A stretch of 64,000 nt of DNA from contig NZ_JBBMFT010000001.1 in assembly GCF_040095835.1 (NCBI RefSeq), positions 682,001-746,000 on the forward strand, read 5' to 3'. This DNA comes from Flavonifractor hominis. GTDB taxonomy: Bacteria; Bacillota; Clostridia; Oscillospirales; Oscillospiraceae. The position numbers and the translations under genes are program-made. The notes below the pieces were generated by a model. It saw only the letters and a program-made list of their open reading frames with translations, ran no database searches and was not told where the DNA came from. Below, piece by piece: positions 44,380 to 52,612 of the stretch (positions are counted from its first letter, which is position 1; each line of letters opens with the position of its first letter).

Positions 44380-44550
44380 GCACAGGCAGCAGGTTTCCTG
44401 ACTTATGGATCGTCGCCGGGCCGCGTCTTCTCGCGAATATCGCAATGACATATGCGGCCGGCTCCCCATTTACAGTGACCGGATCGTTCGGGATTCCCAC
44501 CCGATTCCCTTTTACCCGCCAATGGCGGCACTGCGTGGGCTATTCAGCTG
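44380..44550 (-). ncRNA. Cobalamin riboswitch 1, controlling btuFCD
   Basis: Minus-strand RNA with the conserved parts in order: AAAAGGGAAT and GGTGGGAATCCC (near 44490-44516), GGTCACTGTAAATGGG (near 44463-44482), and the B12 box AGTCAGGAAACCTGC at 44389-44403. The aptamer edges are approximate. Confidence 0.93.
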
Positions 44551-44695
44551 TTGTGGTTCAGCGTCCCTTATCTTACCACGTTTGCAGGATTTGTCAAGCG
44601 CAATCCAGCCTGCGGCAATGCCTGCCGGTATCAATTCGCCGGTGATGGCGAAATGCGGACACCCGGCGCACCACTGAATTCGCAAGAACGGACAC

Positions 44696-44723
44696 TTGTT
44701 TTTAGCAAAATTTGAGATAAAAT
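44696..44723 (+). promoter_or_regulatory. Candidate promoter of the surface-capture operon
   Basis: TTGTTT at 44696-44701, 16-nt spacer, TAAAAT at 44718-44723, inside an AT-rich block. The same sequence is kept in copy 2 at 59747-59774. Confidence 0.6.
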
Positions 44724-44805
44724 AAAGATGCAGTCAGTCCTGCGGGGCATATACGGAGCAGCAAGCCCATGCGTGTTGACGCAGGAGCCGCATACAAAAA
44801 GGAAT

Positions 44806-44850
44806 CATGAAGGGCCATGGCCCTTCATGCGTGGGTTACACCCACGCATG
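44806..44850 (+). other. 24-bp perfect palindrome overlapping an 11-bp hairpin
   Basis: 44806-44829 is a perfect palindrome centred on GCCATGGC. 44826-44836 pairs with 44840-44850 (loop 3 nt) and shares its CATG with the palindrome, so the two structures exclude each other. Both precede the riboswitch. Confidence 0.8.
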
Positions 44851-44924
44851 ATTTCCCTCTGTCATAGGAAACCCAGACAACTGCATAGAGAAGATCCGGC
44901 TTTTGTGGCAAATGCGCGACCCGT

Positions 44925-45140
44925 TCCGGAGTGCCGGAGCGGACACGCATCCTTGTTCGGCTGAACAAGGGAATCAGGTGAAATTCCTGTACATGTTTTG
45001 CAGCAGGAACCGCAGCGAAAGCGGCGGCGACGTGCAATTCCATAGCTGTGATTGTGAAGTATATCCGTTTTCTGTGAAAACGGGCCACTGAGGAAGCCTA
45101 AGGGGGCGGAGGGCATGCGCAAGTCAGAATAACAAGGACA
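44925..45140 (+). ncRNA. Cobalamin riboswitch 2, controlling the SLH-propeller/ECF operon
   Basis: AAGGGAATCAGGTGAAATTCC at about 44968, AACCGCAGCGAAAGCGGCGG near 45010, GCCACTGAGGAAGCC near 45084, and a B12-box-like CAAGTCAGAATAAC at 45120-45133. The stem around the GNRA-like GCGAAAGC arm is intact. A terminator lies downstream. Edges are approximate. Confidence 0.85.
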
Positions 45141-45215
45141 AGCAGACAAAGAGAGCGGGTTGTGGGAAAGTTCAAAACTTATCCTACTTTTTGTGAGCAT
45201 GTTTTGTGGATTACC

Positions 45216-45255
45216 GGGTGAAACAGCTTTGTGCTGTGTAGCCCAGTACTTTTTT
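45216..45255 (+). terminator. Terminator of riboswitch 2
   Basis: GGGTGAAACAGC (45216-) pairs imperfectly with GCTGTGTAGCCC (to 45244), followed by AGTACTTTTTTG. It lies 100 bases before the first gene, so it is the probable expression platform. The 45140-45215 stretch holds no gene. Confidence 0.65.
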
Positions 45256-45355
45256 GAGAATTGATCTGGCTGTGGCCAGGTGTGTTTTGATGCAATCAAA
45301 GCATACCAATATGCTTTAAATAATGTAGCGATTAAAGGAAAGAGGGTCGAGTGCT

Positions 45356-47269
45356 ATGAAAAAAATCATTCGCAGTGTTCTGTTGCTCGTATTGTCGCTG
45401 ACGGTGCTGCTTATACCAGCTCTTGCGGCCGACTGGCCGCAGTTTTTGGGAGATCCGGGGGCGCAGGGAGTATCCGACGGCCACAGCGCGGTCAGCGGCG
45501 CAGATCTGATGCTGCGATGGGAGAAGAATACCGGAAACACCTGGGATGATGTACCAGGGACTCCCATTGTAATGGGAGATTTTGTCTATTATTACAGCTC
45601 TCAATATCTGAGAAAACTGGATCTGGCCACGGGGGAAGAAGTGAAAACTGCCAGGATTTATGGCGAGCCGGTAAACCAGTTTTTTATTGATATCGCTTTC
45701 GGCGACGGTATGATTTTTGTGCCCTGTCAGGTCAACAATCTGGACGACGGTACCGGCGTGAACGGCTGCTTTTTCCGTGTGTTTGACGCCGACACGCTGG
45801 AACAACTTTATGTTACAGAGTCCATAGCCACCGGACAGATGCAGTCGCCAGTTATGTACCATAATGGTTATTTTGTGACTGGCACCTATGGCCGTAACGG
45901 CGTTTACGCCTGCTTCACAGCAAAAGATGAGGATACCGCACGCGGCGATGAGGTGAAAAAAGCAGAATGGATTGTGGAATCTGACAGCAAATACGGCTTC
46001 AGCTTCAACGGCGCGGCGTTTGTGGGAAAGCACTGCTATTTTGGCTGTGGCAGTACGCTTTATGTGGTCGACTATAAGACCGGCGATACACGTACCTTTG
46101 ATATCGGCGAAGGTTATGCGATAAAATCCACCATTACATATAGTGCTGAGACCGAGAGATTGTATGTGGCTTCCAATCATCCCACAGATGGTGCATCCAT
46201 ATTCTCCTATGCGCTGACTGCTGCTGGAATGCCCGATCCAACGACGGCGTTGGAGTGGGTATCACATACAAAGGGCGGCGGCACACAGTCCACGCCGGTC
46301 GTGCATAATGGCCGGCTTTACATCGGCGGCGGCGGGTATACCATGGGCTCCGCAGAGCCATTTCATGTGATTGATGCGGAAACCATGAAGGAGATCTATT
46401 CTGTTCCCATTCTGACTAAGGGATCCGCAGGCATTTCTACGGCATATGCCACAGACGAGAACGGCCAAATGATTTATCTGTATCTGGTCCCCTATGCGCC
46501 TAAGGATGAAACAGTATCTCAGATGTGGATTTTGACGGACCGCCAGGGACAGACAAAACCGGAATATGAAATTGTGGATGGGATCGGCCGCAGGCAATAC
46601 TGCTCCCAGAGCGTGATCGTTGCGAAAGACGGCTCCCTGATTTGGTATAACGACGCAGGACGGATTTACTGCTATGAGAACGCGGCAAACATGGAGCCCG
46701 GCATATTTCGCGATACAAAGAACCACTGGGCAAAGGACCAGATTGCGTTGCTGGCAGGCGAGGATATCCTCAATGGAACGGGAGACGGCTATTTCTCCCC
46801 GGAGACGAAGGTGACCCGTTCCCAGTTTGTGCAGATGCTTTCCAAATTCTCAGGCGAAGATTGTTCTGCATATACAACTGATGAGTTTGCTGATGTCGGT
46901 TCCGGTGACTGGTATGCTCCGGCGGTTGCTTGGGCTGTTGAGCATGGGATTACCACAGGCAGCGGAAACGGACTTTTCTCGCCCAATGCACCAATCACAC
47001 GGCAGGATATGGCGGTTATGCTCCAGCGGTATGTGGAGAAAGTAGCCAAGGAAGAGCTGCCGCAGGAAAATGCGATACTGGAGTTTACAGATGCATCGTC
47101 CATCGCAGTCTATGCGAAAGATGCGGTGGCAGCAATGCAGACGGCCGGCATCATCAATGGCATTTCCGACGGCGGCAGTTATCGTTTTGCGCCTGAGGCT
47201 CAGGCCACCCGCGCCCAGGCTGCTTCCATGATTGCGGGGCTATATCATGTGCTTTACGGACAGGATTGA
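45356..47269 (+). CDS. Surface protein: PQQ-like beta-propeller with three SLH domains, 637 aa
   Basis: Secreted cell-surface protein. Signal peptide (MKKIIRSVLLLVLSLTVLLIPALAA). Residues of about 26-455 contain repeated PQQ/COG1520-type blades (WPQFLGDP, GTPIVMGDFVYYYSSQYLRKLD, STPVVHNGRLYIGGGGY, HVIDAETMKEIYSV). Residues of about 460-637 carry three S-layer homology domains (FRDTKNHWAKDQIALLAGEDILNG, FADVGSGDWYAPAVAWAVEHGI, FTDASSIAVYAKDAVAAM) that tether it to the wall. It is the first gene behind a cobalamin riboswitch and directly before DUF4430 and ECF genes. I infer a corrinoid-capture role, by analogy with the propeller BtuG of Bacteroides. PQQ itself need not be bound. Confidence 0.88.
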   Translation: MKKIIRSVLLLVLSLTVLLIPALAADWPQFLGDPGAQGVSDGHSAVSGADLMLRWEKNTGNTWDDVPGTPIVMGDFVYYYSSQYLRKLDLATGEEVKTARIYGEPVNQFFIDIAFGDGMIFVPCQVNNLDDGTGVNGCFFRVFDADTLEQLYVTESIATGQMQSPVMYHNGYFVTGTYGRNGVYACFTAKDEDTARGDEVKKAEWIVESDSKYGFSFNGAAFVGKHCYFGCGSTLYVVDYKTGDTRTFDIGEGYAIKSTITYSAETERLYVASNHPTDGASIFSYALTAAGMPDPTTALEWVSHTKGGGTQSTPVVHNGRLYIGGGGYTMGSAEPFHVIDAETMKEIYSVPILTKGSAGISTAYATDENGQMIYLYLVPYAPKDETVSQMWILTDRQGQTKPEYEIVDGIGRRQYCSQSVIVAKDGSLIWYNDAGRIYCYENAANMEPGIFRDTKNHWAKDQIALLAGEDILNGTGDGYFSPETKVTRSQFVQMLSKFSGEDCSAYTTDEFADVGSGDWYAPAVAWAVEHGITTGSGNGLFSPNAPITRQDMAVMLQRYVEKVAKEELPQENAILEFTDASSIAVYAKDAVAAMQTAGIINGISDGGSYRFAPEAQATRAQAASMIAGLYHVLYGQD

Positions 47270-47277
47270 TTATTTTT

Positions 47278-48135
47278 ATGAAGAAAAAGCAAATCAGAGC
47301 CATTGCGATTGCCGCAATTGCTTTGGTGTTTTTGGGACTTGGGATTGCACAACTAAAGATCGAACCGGCCGAGAATAGTGTGCCTTCCACATCGCCGGGA
47401 ACGCTTTCTGATAAACCTGATGATAAGCAGCCGGAACTCTTCGATGATGCGCAGCAGCCGGATGACGTAGACCAGCCTGCTGAAGCTGAAAGCTCAGATA
47501 AGGTTGAGCAGTCTGCCGGGGTTAAGCAGCCGGAACAAGCGGAGCAGCCCGCTGTGATTGAAGAACCAGATCCGGTTGAACAGCCAGAACAAATAGAACA
47601 GCCGCCTGTAATTGAAGAACCAAAGCAGCCGGAACAGGCACCTGTTGTTGAGGAGCCGAAGCAGCCGGAACAACCAGCAGAGACCGAATCTCCGGCGCTG
47701 CCTCCTGAACCCCCGGAGGAATCAGTGATTCATACCTGTACACTGGAGATTCGGTGCGATACAGTGGTGGATACATCCAAGCTAGAGAACGAGGCGGTGA
47801 TCCCCTATGTACCGGCAAACGGGGTAATTCTCGCCACAACAGAGGTGGAGTATACACCGGGCGAGAATGTGTTTGAGGTTCTCAAACGTGTGACTCGCGA
47901 CCAGGGTATTCAGATGGAGTTCCGCGATGATCCGCTCTATAGCGGCGCGTATATTGAGGGAATCAATTATCTCTATGAATTCGATGGTGGAACATTGAGC
48001 GGCTGGATGTACAAAGTCAATGGTCAGTTTCCCAACTATGGTTGCAGCCAGTACTTTGTAGAGGATGGCGATGAGATCGTCTGGATGTACACCTGTGATC
48101 TTGGACGCGATGTGGGAGATAATTCCACATGGTGA
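47278..48135 (+). CDS. Membrane-tethered DUF4430 (transcobalamin-like) protein, 285 aa
   Basis: One N-terminal helix (AIAIAAIALVFLGLGIAQL) anchors the protein. Residues of about 40-150 are a Pro/Glu/Gln-rich spacer with repeated KQPEQ/EEP units that would span the wall. Residues of about 155-285 form a DUF4430 domain (LATTEVEYTPGENVFEVLKRVTRDQG, SGWMYKVNG, GCSQYFVEDGDEIVWMYTCDLG). The same fold closes the cobalamin pocket in animal intrinsic factor and transcobalamin. The start ATG at 47278 is 8 bases after the previous stop. In this riboswitch operon it is a strong candidate for passing corrinoids to the ECF transporter; direct binding is not shown. Confidence 0.87.
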   Translation: MKKKQIRAIAIAAIALVFLGLGIAQLKIEPAENSVPSTSPGTLSDKPDDKQPELFDDAQQPDDVDQPAEAESSDKVEQSAGVKQPEQAEQPAVIEEPDPVEQPEQIEQPPVIEEPKQPEQAPVVEEPKQPEQPAETESPALPPEPPEESVIHTCTLEIRCDTVVDTSKLENEAVIPYVPANGVILATTEVEYTPGENVFEVLKRVTRDQGIQMEFRDDPLYSGAYIEGINYLYEFDGGTLSGWMYKVNGQFPNYGCSQYFVEDGDEIVWMYTCDLGRDVGDNSTW

Positions 48136-49055
48136 CAGATGCGTATTCTGTACGGGAGGGACTGGGAGAGGCTGCGGCATTTTACCGCAGCCATCCTCTG
48201 CTGAATTTCTCCTATTTTGCCATTGTTATTGGCGTTACCATGTTTGCCATGCACCCGGTTTTTCTATTGTCGTCTTTTTTTATGGCATGGTGCTATTCTA
48301 TCCTGTTAAGGGGCATAAAGGCAATTCGATTTAACTGCTTAGTTTTAATTCCTGCAATCTTGCTGATGACGTTGTTTAATACGCTAAACGTTCACAACGG
48401 TGTGACGGTGCTGTTTTACCTCAATGACAACCGCATTACGCTGGAAGCGATTATATATGGTCTTGCTTCTGCAATCATGCTTACCAGTGTCATAATTTGG
48501 TTCAGCTGCTTCAGTGTCATAGTCACGGCAGACAAATTTATTTATTTATTTGGCCGCGCTGCACCGGTTTTGGCGTTGACGCTCTCCATGATTATGCGTT
48601 ATATTCCGCTGCTGCAGCACCGATTTCGAGAGGTGGCCGCAGCGCAGCGATGCATGGGAAGGGGACTCAAGGGTTCCTCTTGGATTAAACGCATCCGGCA
48701 GTTTGGGAAAGAAGTATCCATTTTGATTGCGTGGTCACTGGAGGCATCCATTGAAAGTGCTGATTCGATGGAGGCGCGTGGATACGGCCTCCGTGGCCGC
48801 AGCAGTTTTCATCTGTTTCGCTTTGCCGGCGGTGAGAAAGTATTGCTGGCAGCCATCCTGCTTTTGGGCGGGGCGGTTGTGGCAGCCTGTGCAGCAGGAA
48901 GTATGTCAATCTACTATTATCCAGCCATTCTTCTGCCGCGCTTTACGGTTTTACAGTGGATCAGTCTGGCAGCGTATCTGGGATTGATGTCCATTCCCAT
49001 GGTGCTGGATATGAGAGGAATACACGAATGGAAATTATCTCATGCAGCCATGTGA
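48129..49055 (+). CDS. ecfT: ECF transporter membrane subunit EcfT, 308 aa
   Basis: Transmembrane coupling subunit of an energy-coupling factor transporter. Hydrophobic helices fill residues of about 20-160 and 235-300. The two cytoplasmic coupling helices carry the family Ala-Arg-Gly-type motifs: AAAQRCMGRGLKG near 168 and DSMEARGYGLRG near 212. It starts at the ATG at 48129, overlapping the DUF4430 gene by 7 bases. Coupled with the double ATPase and the S component that follow. Confidence 0.9.
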   Translation: MVTDAYSVREGLGEAAAFYRSHPLLNFSYFAIVIGVTMFAMHPVFLLSSFFMAWCYSILLRGIKAIRFNCLVLIPAILLMTLFNTLNVHNGVTVLFYLNDNRITLEAIIYGLASAIMLTSVIIWFSCFSVIVTADKFIYLFGRAAPVLALTLSMIMRYIPLLQHRFREVAAAQRCMGRGLKGSSWIKRIRQFGKEVSILIAWSLEASIESADSMEARGYGLRGRSSFHLFRFAGGEKVLLAAILLLGGAVVAACAAGSMSIYYYPAILLPRFTVLQWISLAAYLGLMSIPMVLDMRGIHEWKLSHAAM

Positions 49056-50734
49056 ACTTCGCTTATCCAGGATGCGAAGAAGATGTATTGAAGGATGTGA
49101 GTTTCTCCATCCGGCGTTCAGAATTCGTGGTGCTTTGCGGCAAATCCGGGTGCGGCAAGAGCACCTTGCTGCGGCATCTGAAAAAGAATCTAATGCCATA
49201 CGGAAAACTGGAGGGGCACATTCTGTACTGCGGTGAGGAAGTGGAGAATCTGGACGACCGCGTCAGCACTTCTCAGATCGGTTTTGTTCAACAAAATCCG
49301 GACAACCAGATTGTTACCGACAAAGTGTGGCATGAGCTGGCGTTCGGGTTGGAAAGCCTGGGGCTGGAGAGCCGCATTATGAAGCAGCGCGTCGCTGAAA
49401 TGGCCAGCTTCTTTGGAATTCAGACATGGTTCCGCAAAAATGTCAGCGAGCTTTCCGGTGGGCAGAAACAGCTTTTGAATTTGGCATCCATTATGGTTAT
49501 GCAGCCCAAACTCCTGATATTGGATGAACCCACCTCGCAGTTAGATCCCATTGCGGCTTCGGATTTCCTGGCTACGCTGAAAAAAATCAATACGGAGTTA
49601 GGAACAACGATCCTGATTTCCGAGCACCGATTGGAAGAGCTGCTTCCGATGGCGGATCGTGTATTGGTTATGGAGCACGGACAGCTTGCCATTGACGACG
49701 GGCCCCGGGAGGCGGCGGCTCTGGTTGCATCGGGTGTGTGCAGGGAAATGTTTTATGGACTTCCGGCGGTAGTAAAGATTGCGTCCGCGGTAAAACCAGA
49801 AGGCAGATTTCCCCTAACCGTGCGGGAGGGGCGCTTGTGGCTGGAGGAATGCCTTGGACAGCCGGGCCATGAGACGCCGGAGAAAAACAAGAGACCGCGA
49901 CTGCGGCCTCATACCGTAAAATCAGCGCAGAGTACGAGTATGCCAAGCGTGGTGTCGATGCATGATGTATGGTTCCGTTACGGAAAGACTTCTTTGGACA
50001 CGCTGCGCGGCGTCGAATTAGCAGTACGCGAGGGTGAGCTGTTTGCCATTTTGGGTGGAAACGGTGTGGGAAAAACAACGACTTTGAAAGCGCTTACCCG
50101 GCTGGTCAAGCCATACCGCGGCACGATTGAGATCCGGGGTAAGCGGCTGGAAAAACTCTCGGATATGGAACTGTTCCACCATGGACTTGCAATGCTGCCG
50201 CAAAACCCGCAGGCACTGTTCACGGAGATCACCGTCCGTGAGGAATTACTCGAAGCATTGTCCGATGAAAAACTTCCGGAGGATGAGCAGGCAGCCCGCG
50301 TGGCTGAGATTTCGAGAGAAATGGAACTTGACTCCCTGTTGGAGACGCATCCTTATGACCTCTCCGGCGGCGAGCAGCAGCGGCTGGCTTTGGGAAAAAT
50401 TCTGCTGCGCCAGCCTGCGATTCTGCTGCTGGACGAGCCCACCAAGGGATTGGATCCCTTTTTTAAGCGAACGCTGGCCGATATCTTCAAGCGGTTATGC
50501 CAGAGCGGTATGACAATACTGATGGTAACGCACGATATTGAGTTCTGTGCCGAGTATGCAGACCGGTGCGCCCTGTTCTTTGACGGTGAAATTGTTTCCT
50601 GTGGGACTCCGAAAGAGTTCTTTTCGGGAAATAGTTTTTACACCACCACGGCCAACCGAGTGGCGGGACAGTGGTTTCCAGATGCCATCACATGGGAGGA
50701 GGTAGCGGCTCGATGCGGCGGGGATATCAAATAA
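49028..50734 (+). CDS. ecfA: Fused double ECF ATPase (EcfA1-EcfA2), 568 aa
   Basis: Two ABC ATPase domains in one chain. Domain 1: Walker A CGKSGCGKSTLL (about 37), signature LSGGQKQLLNLAS, Walker B LLILDEPTSQLDP. Domain 2: Walker A GGNGVGKTTTL (about 343), signature LSGGEQQRLALGK, Walker B LLLDEPTKGLDP. Both keep catalytic Glu. A charged linker (about 270-315) joins them. The ATG at 49028 follows AGAGGAAT, 28 bases inside ecfT, so translation is coupled. Drives uptake through EcfT and the S component. Confidence 0.93.
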   Translation: MEIISCSHVNFAYPGCEEDVLKDVSFSIRRSEFVVLCGKSGCGKSTLLRHLKKNLMPYGKLEGHILYCGEEVENLDDRVSTSQIGFVQQNPDNQIVTDKVWHELAFGLESLGLESRIMKQRVAEMASFFGIQTWFRKNVSELSGGQKQLLNLASIMVMQPKLLILDEPTSQLDPIAASDFLATLKKINTELGTTILISEHRLEELLPMADRVLVMEHGQLAIDDGPREAAALVASGVCREMFYGLPAVVKIASAVKPEGRFPLTVREGRLWLEECLGQPGHETPEKNKRPRLRPHTVKSAQSTSMPSVVSMHDVWFRYGKTSLDTLRGVELAVREGELFAILGGNGVGKTTTLKALTRLVKPYRGTIEIRGKRLEKLSDMELFHHGLAMLPQNPQALFTEITVREELLEALSDEKLPEDEQAARVAEISREMELDSLLETHPYDLSGGEQQRLALGKILLRQPAILLLDEPTKGLDPFFKRTLADIFKRLCQSGMTILMVTHDIEFCAEYADRCALFFDGEIVSCGTPKEFFSGNSFYTTTANRVAGQWFPDAITWEEVAARCGGDIK

Positions 50735-51654
50735 GTCAGGTAGAGACCGCCCACCGCAAGCGCACTGCCGTTTCATCGCTGCTTATTTTTATAGCGATTC
50801 CAGCGGTGATTATTCTGGGGTTCACATTATTCAACGACCGAAAATATATCCTGGTCAGCTGGATGATTTTGGCTATGACTGTTGCACCGTTTTTTATGGT
50901 ATTTGAAAAACGGAAACCAAAGGCGCGTGAAATCGTTCTGATTGCCATGATGTGTGCCCTAACGCTCTGCGTGCAGCTCCTGTGCCGTATGACCATTGCA
51001 ATCCGCGCAGGAACAGCAATTATAATTGCCAGCGGAATTGCGCTGGGGCCGGAGGCGGGTTTTCTGATCGGCGCCCTGTCCAGGTTTGTACTGAATTTTT
51101 ATGAAGGGCAGGGACCGTGGACGCCCTGGCAGATGTTTTGCTGGGGACTGTTGGGCTTCCTGGCCGGTCTGGCCTTTAACCGGGCCACGGTGGAAAAACT
51201 CAAGTCCAGGGATTTTAAGGTGGTGATGGGACCGCTGCTGTGTGTGGTATTTGCGGTCCTGACTGCCTACCTTCTTTACTTGCTTTTCCCACCGGTAGAC
51301 AACGGCTCTTTTCTAGGCTGGCGCTTATATGTTTTCGGCGCCATTGGTTTACTGCTGGGCGTATTGGTACAGCGGAAACGCCTTCCGGTAGACGACATCA
51401 CCTTGACTGTTTTTACGTTTTTTACAACGTTTATCATTTACGGCGGGCTGATGAATATCTGCGCCATGGTTACCGCGGCCAGTATCCCGGGAGGAAATGA
51501 GATCAGCTGGGACACGATGAAGCTGCTTTACATCTCCGGCGTGCCCTATGATGCAGCGCATGCCGGTTCCGCGGCGATTTTCAACTTTATCTTTGGGGAT
51601 AAAATCATCAGGAAATTGGAGCGAATCAAGCTGAAATACGGAATCTATCGGTGA
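50713..51654 (+). CDS. ECF transporter substrate-binding (S) component, probable cobalamin type, 313 aa
   Basis: Integral membrane substrate-binding subunit. Two N-terminal helices (SSLLIFIAIPAVIILGFTLF, ILVSWMILAMTVAPFFMVF) come before the usual six-helix S fold, which starts at REIVLIAMMCALTLCVQLLC. Typical S-component stretches are AGTAIIIASGIALGPEAGFLIGALSRFVLNF, GPWTPWQMFCWGLLGFLAGLAF and FTTFIIYGGLMN. The start ATG at 50713 has AGGAGGT upstream and lies 22 bases inside ecfA. Cobalamin specificity (CbrT-like) is inferred from the riboswitch, DUF4430 and CobU context; the extra two helices are unusual. Confidence 0.85.
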   Translation: MRRGYQISQVETAHRKRTAVSSLLIFIAIPAVIILGFTLFNDRKYILVSWMILAMTVAPFFMVFEKRKPKAREIVLIAMMCALTLCVQLLCRMTIAIRAGTAIIIASGIALGPEAGFLIGALSRFVLNFYEGQGPWTPWQMFCWGLLGFLAGLAFNRATVEKLKSRDFKVVMGPLLCVVFAVLTAYLLYLLFPPVDNGSFLGWRLYVFGAIGLLLGVLVQRKRLPVDDITLTVFTFFTTFIIYGGLMNICAMVTAASIPGGNEISWDTMKLLYISGVPYDAAHAGSAAIFNFIFGDKIIRKLERIKLKYGIYR

Positions 51655-51665
51655 GGAGTGGATGC

Positions 51666-52223
51666 ATGACAGTCTTTATCACAGGTGGGTGCAAAAATGG
51701 GAAATCCACTTTCGCTTTGCAATGTGCGCTGAGCCTGTCAGAAAGACGCCCGCGTTATTATGTAGCAACCATGGAGCCCCCATGTGACGCCGATGAATTG
51801 GAGCGGATACGCATCCACAGAGCGGCACGGGCGGGCAAGGGATTTGTAACCCTGGAACAGGGACGAAACTTGCCTGTTTGCTTGGAACAGGCGGATCATA
51901 GCGGTGTTTTTTTGCTGGACAGCGTCACGGCGCTGCTGGCCAATGAGATGTTCCCCACCAATGCACAGCCTGATGAGACCGCGACAGAGCGTATAGCGGC
52001 TGATCTGGGGACTTTTCTCGGCGCCGTGGAACATGCCGTCGTGGTCAGCGATTATCTGTACGGAGATGGAATTGCTTACGATCCTGTGACCGAACGATAT
52101 AGGCGAGGCTTGGCATACCTGGATCGGTTCCTGGCAGAGCGTTGTGACTGCGTTGTGGAAATCTGTCTTGGGCGTCCGGTCGCTCATAAAGGCCGCCTGC
52201 CAGCGTTGGAGGGAAAAACATAA
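51666..52223 (+). CDS. cobU: CobU-type adenosylcobinamide kinase/guanylyltransferase, 185 aa
   Basis: Corrinoid salvage enzyme that phosphorylates adenosylcobinamide and transfers GMP to it. P-loop ITGGCKNGKSTFALQCA (canonical GGxRSGKS, here with Lys-Asn), the guanylyl-acceptor region RIRIHRAARAGKGF with the His, LLDSVTALLANEMF and VVSDYLYGDGIAYDPVTERYRRGLAYLDRFLAERCDCVVEICLGRPVAHKG, which aligns with the CobU C-terminal half. The ATG at 51666 follows GAGGAGTGG. It overlaps the next gene by one base (TAATG). Key residues are kept, but the P-loop departs from the consensus; activity is likely, not certain. Confidence 0.85.
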   Translation: MTVFITGGCKNGKSTFALQCALSLSERRPRYYVATMEPPCDADELERIRIHRAARAGKGFVTLEQGRNLPVCLEQADHSGVFLLDSVTALLANEMFPTNAQPDETATERIAADLGTFLGAVEHAVVVSDYLYGDGIAYDPVTERYRRGLAYLDRFLAERCDCVVEICLGRPVAHKGRLPALEGKT

Positions 52224-52585
52224 TGGATATCATCATTGGCGGCGTCTATCAGGGAAAGCTGGATTATGCAAAAGCGCAATTCAGCTTGACTGATTCTGAT
52301 GTGTTTTTCTGCAGCGAATGTCCTGTGCTCGACTTGACGAAGCGATGTATTTACGGCTTTGAACAATACCTGCGGGCTTGTGCGCAAAGCAGCATCCTGC
52401 CGCAGACGGAATATCCGGCGGAAACGGTGTTGATCTGTGAGGATATTTTTTGCGGCATCGTCCCGATGGAAGATTTGGAACGCAAATGGCGCGATTTAGC
52501 CGGTCGTACTCTCACTGTTTTAGCTTCCAAAGCGAACACGGTTACTCGTATTTTCTGCGGGCTGCCGCAGCAGCTGAAACCATAA
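52223..52585 (+). CDS. Degenerate CobU-like protein, 120 aa
   Basis: Short CobU relative. It begins MDIIIGGVYQGKLDYAKAQF, a P-loop-like start in which the Ser/Thr after Gly-Lys is Leu. Its end, VLICEDIFCGIVPMEDLERKWRDLAGRTLTVLASKANTVTRIFCGLPQQLKP, matches the CobU C-terminal region (GIVP, Arg-Trp-Arg, LA, CGLP, Lys). The middle with the guanylylated His is missing. It overlaps cobU by one base and ends the operon. It may be a partner or regulator of CobU; I cannot say that it is catalytic. Confidence 0.75.
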   Translation: MDIIIGGVYQGKLDYAKAQFSLTDSDVFFCSECPVLDLTKRCIYGFEQYLRACAQSSILPQTEYPAETVLICEDIFCGIVPMEDLERKWRDLAGRTLTVLASKANTVTRIFCGLPQQLKP

Positions 52586-52612
52586 ATAAGACGATCATCA
52601 AAAAAAGAATAT

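Larger units (their letters stand above)
44674..45090 (+). repeat. Leader repeat, copy 1 (417 bp)
   Basis: Nearly identical, without visible indels, to 59725-59872 joined to 62518-62786 once the inserted IS is removed. It spans promoter, palindromes and most of the riboswitch. Similarity stops at 45090, inside the aptamer. Confidence 0.9.

Noticed and set aside
45356..47269. Assignment of the propeller protein as a PQQ-dependent alcohol dehydrogenase
   Set aside because: It lacks the cysteine pair and catalytic motifs of quinoprotein dehydrogenases and carries SLH anchors behind a B12 riboswitch.
47440..47700. Imperfect repeats that could suggest a CRISPR-like or satellite array
   Set aside because: They encode KQPEQ/EEP spacer units in the DUF4430 protein; no constant repeat-spacer pattern exists.
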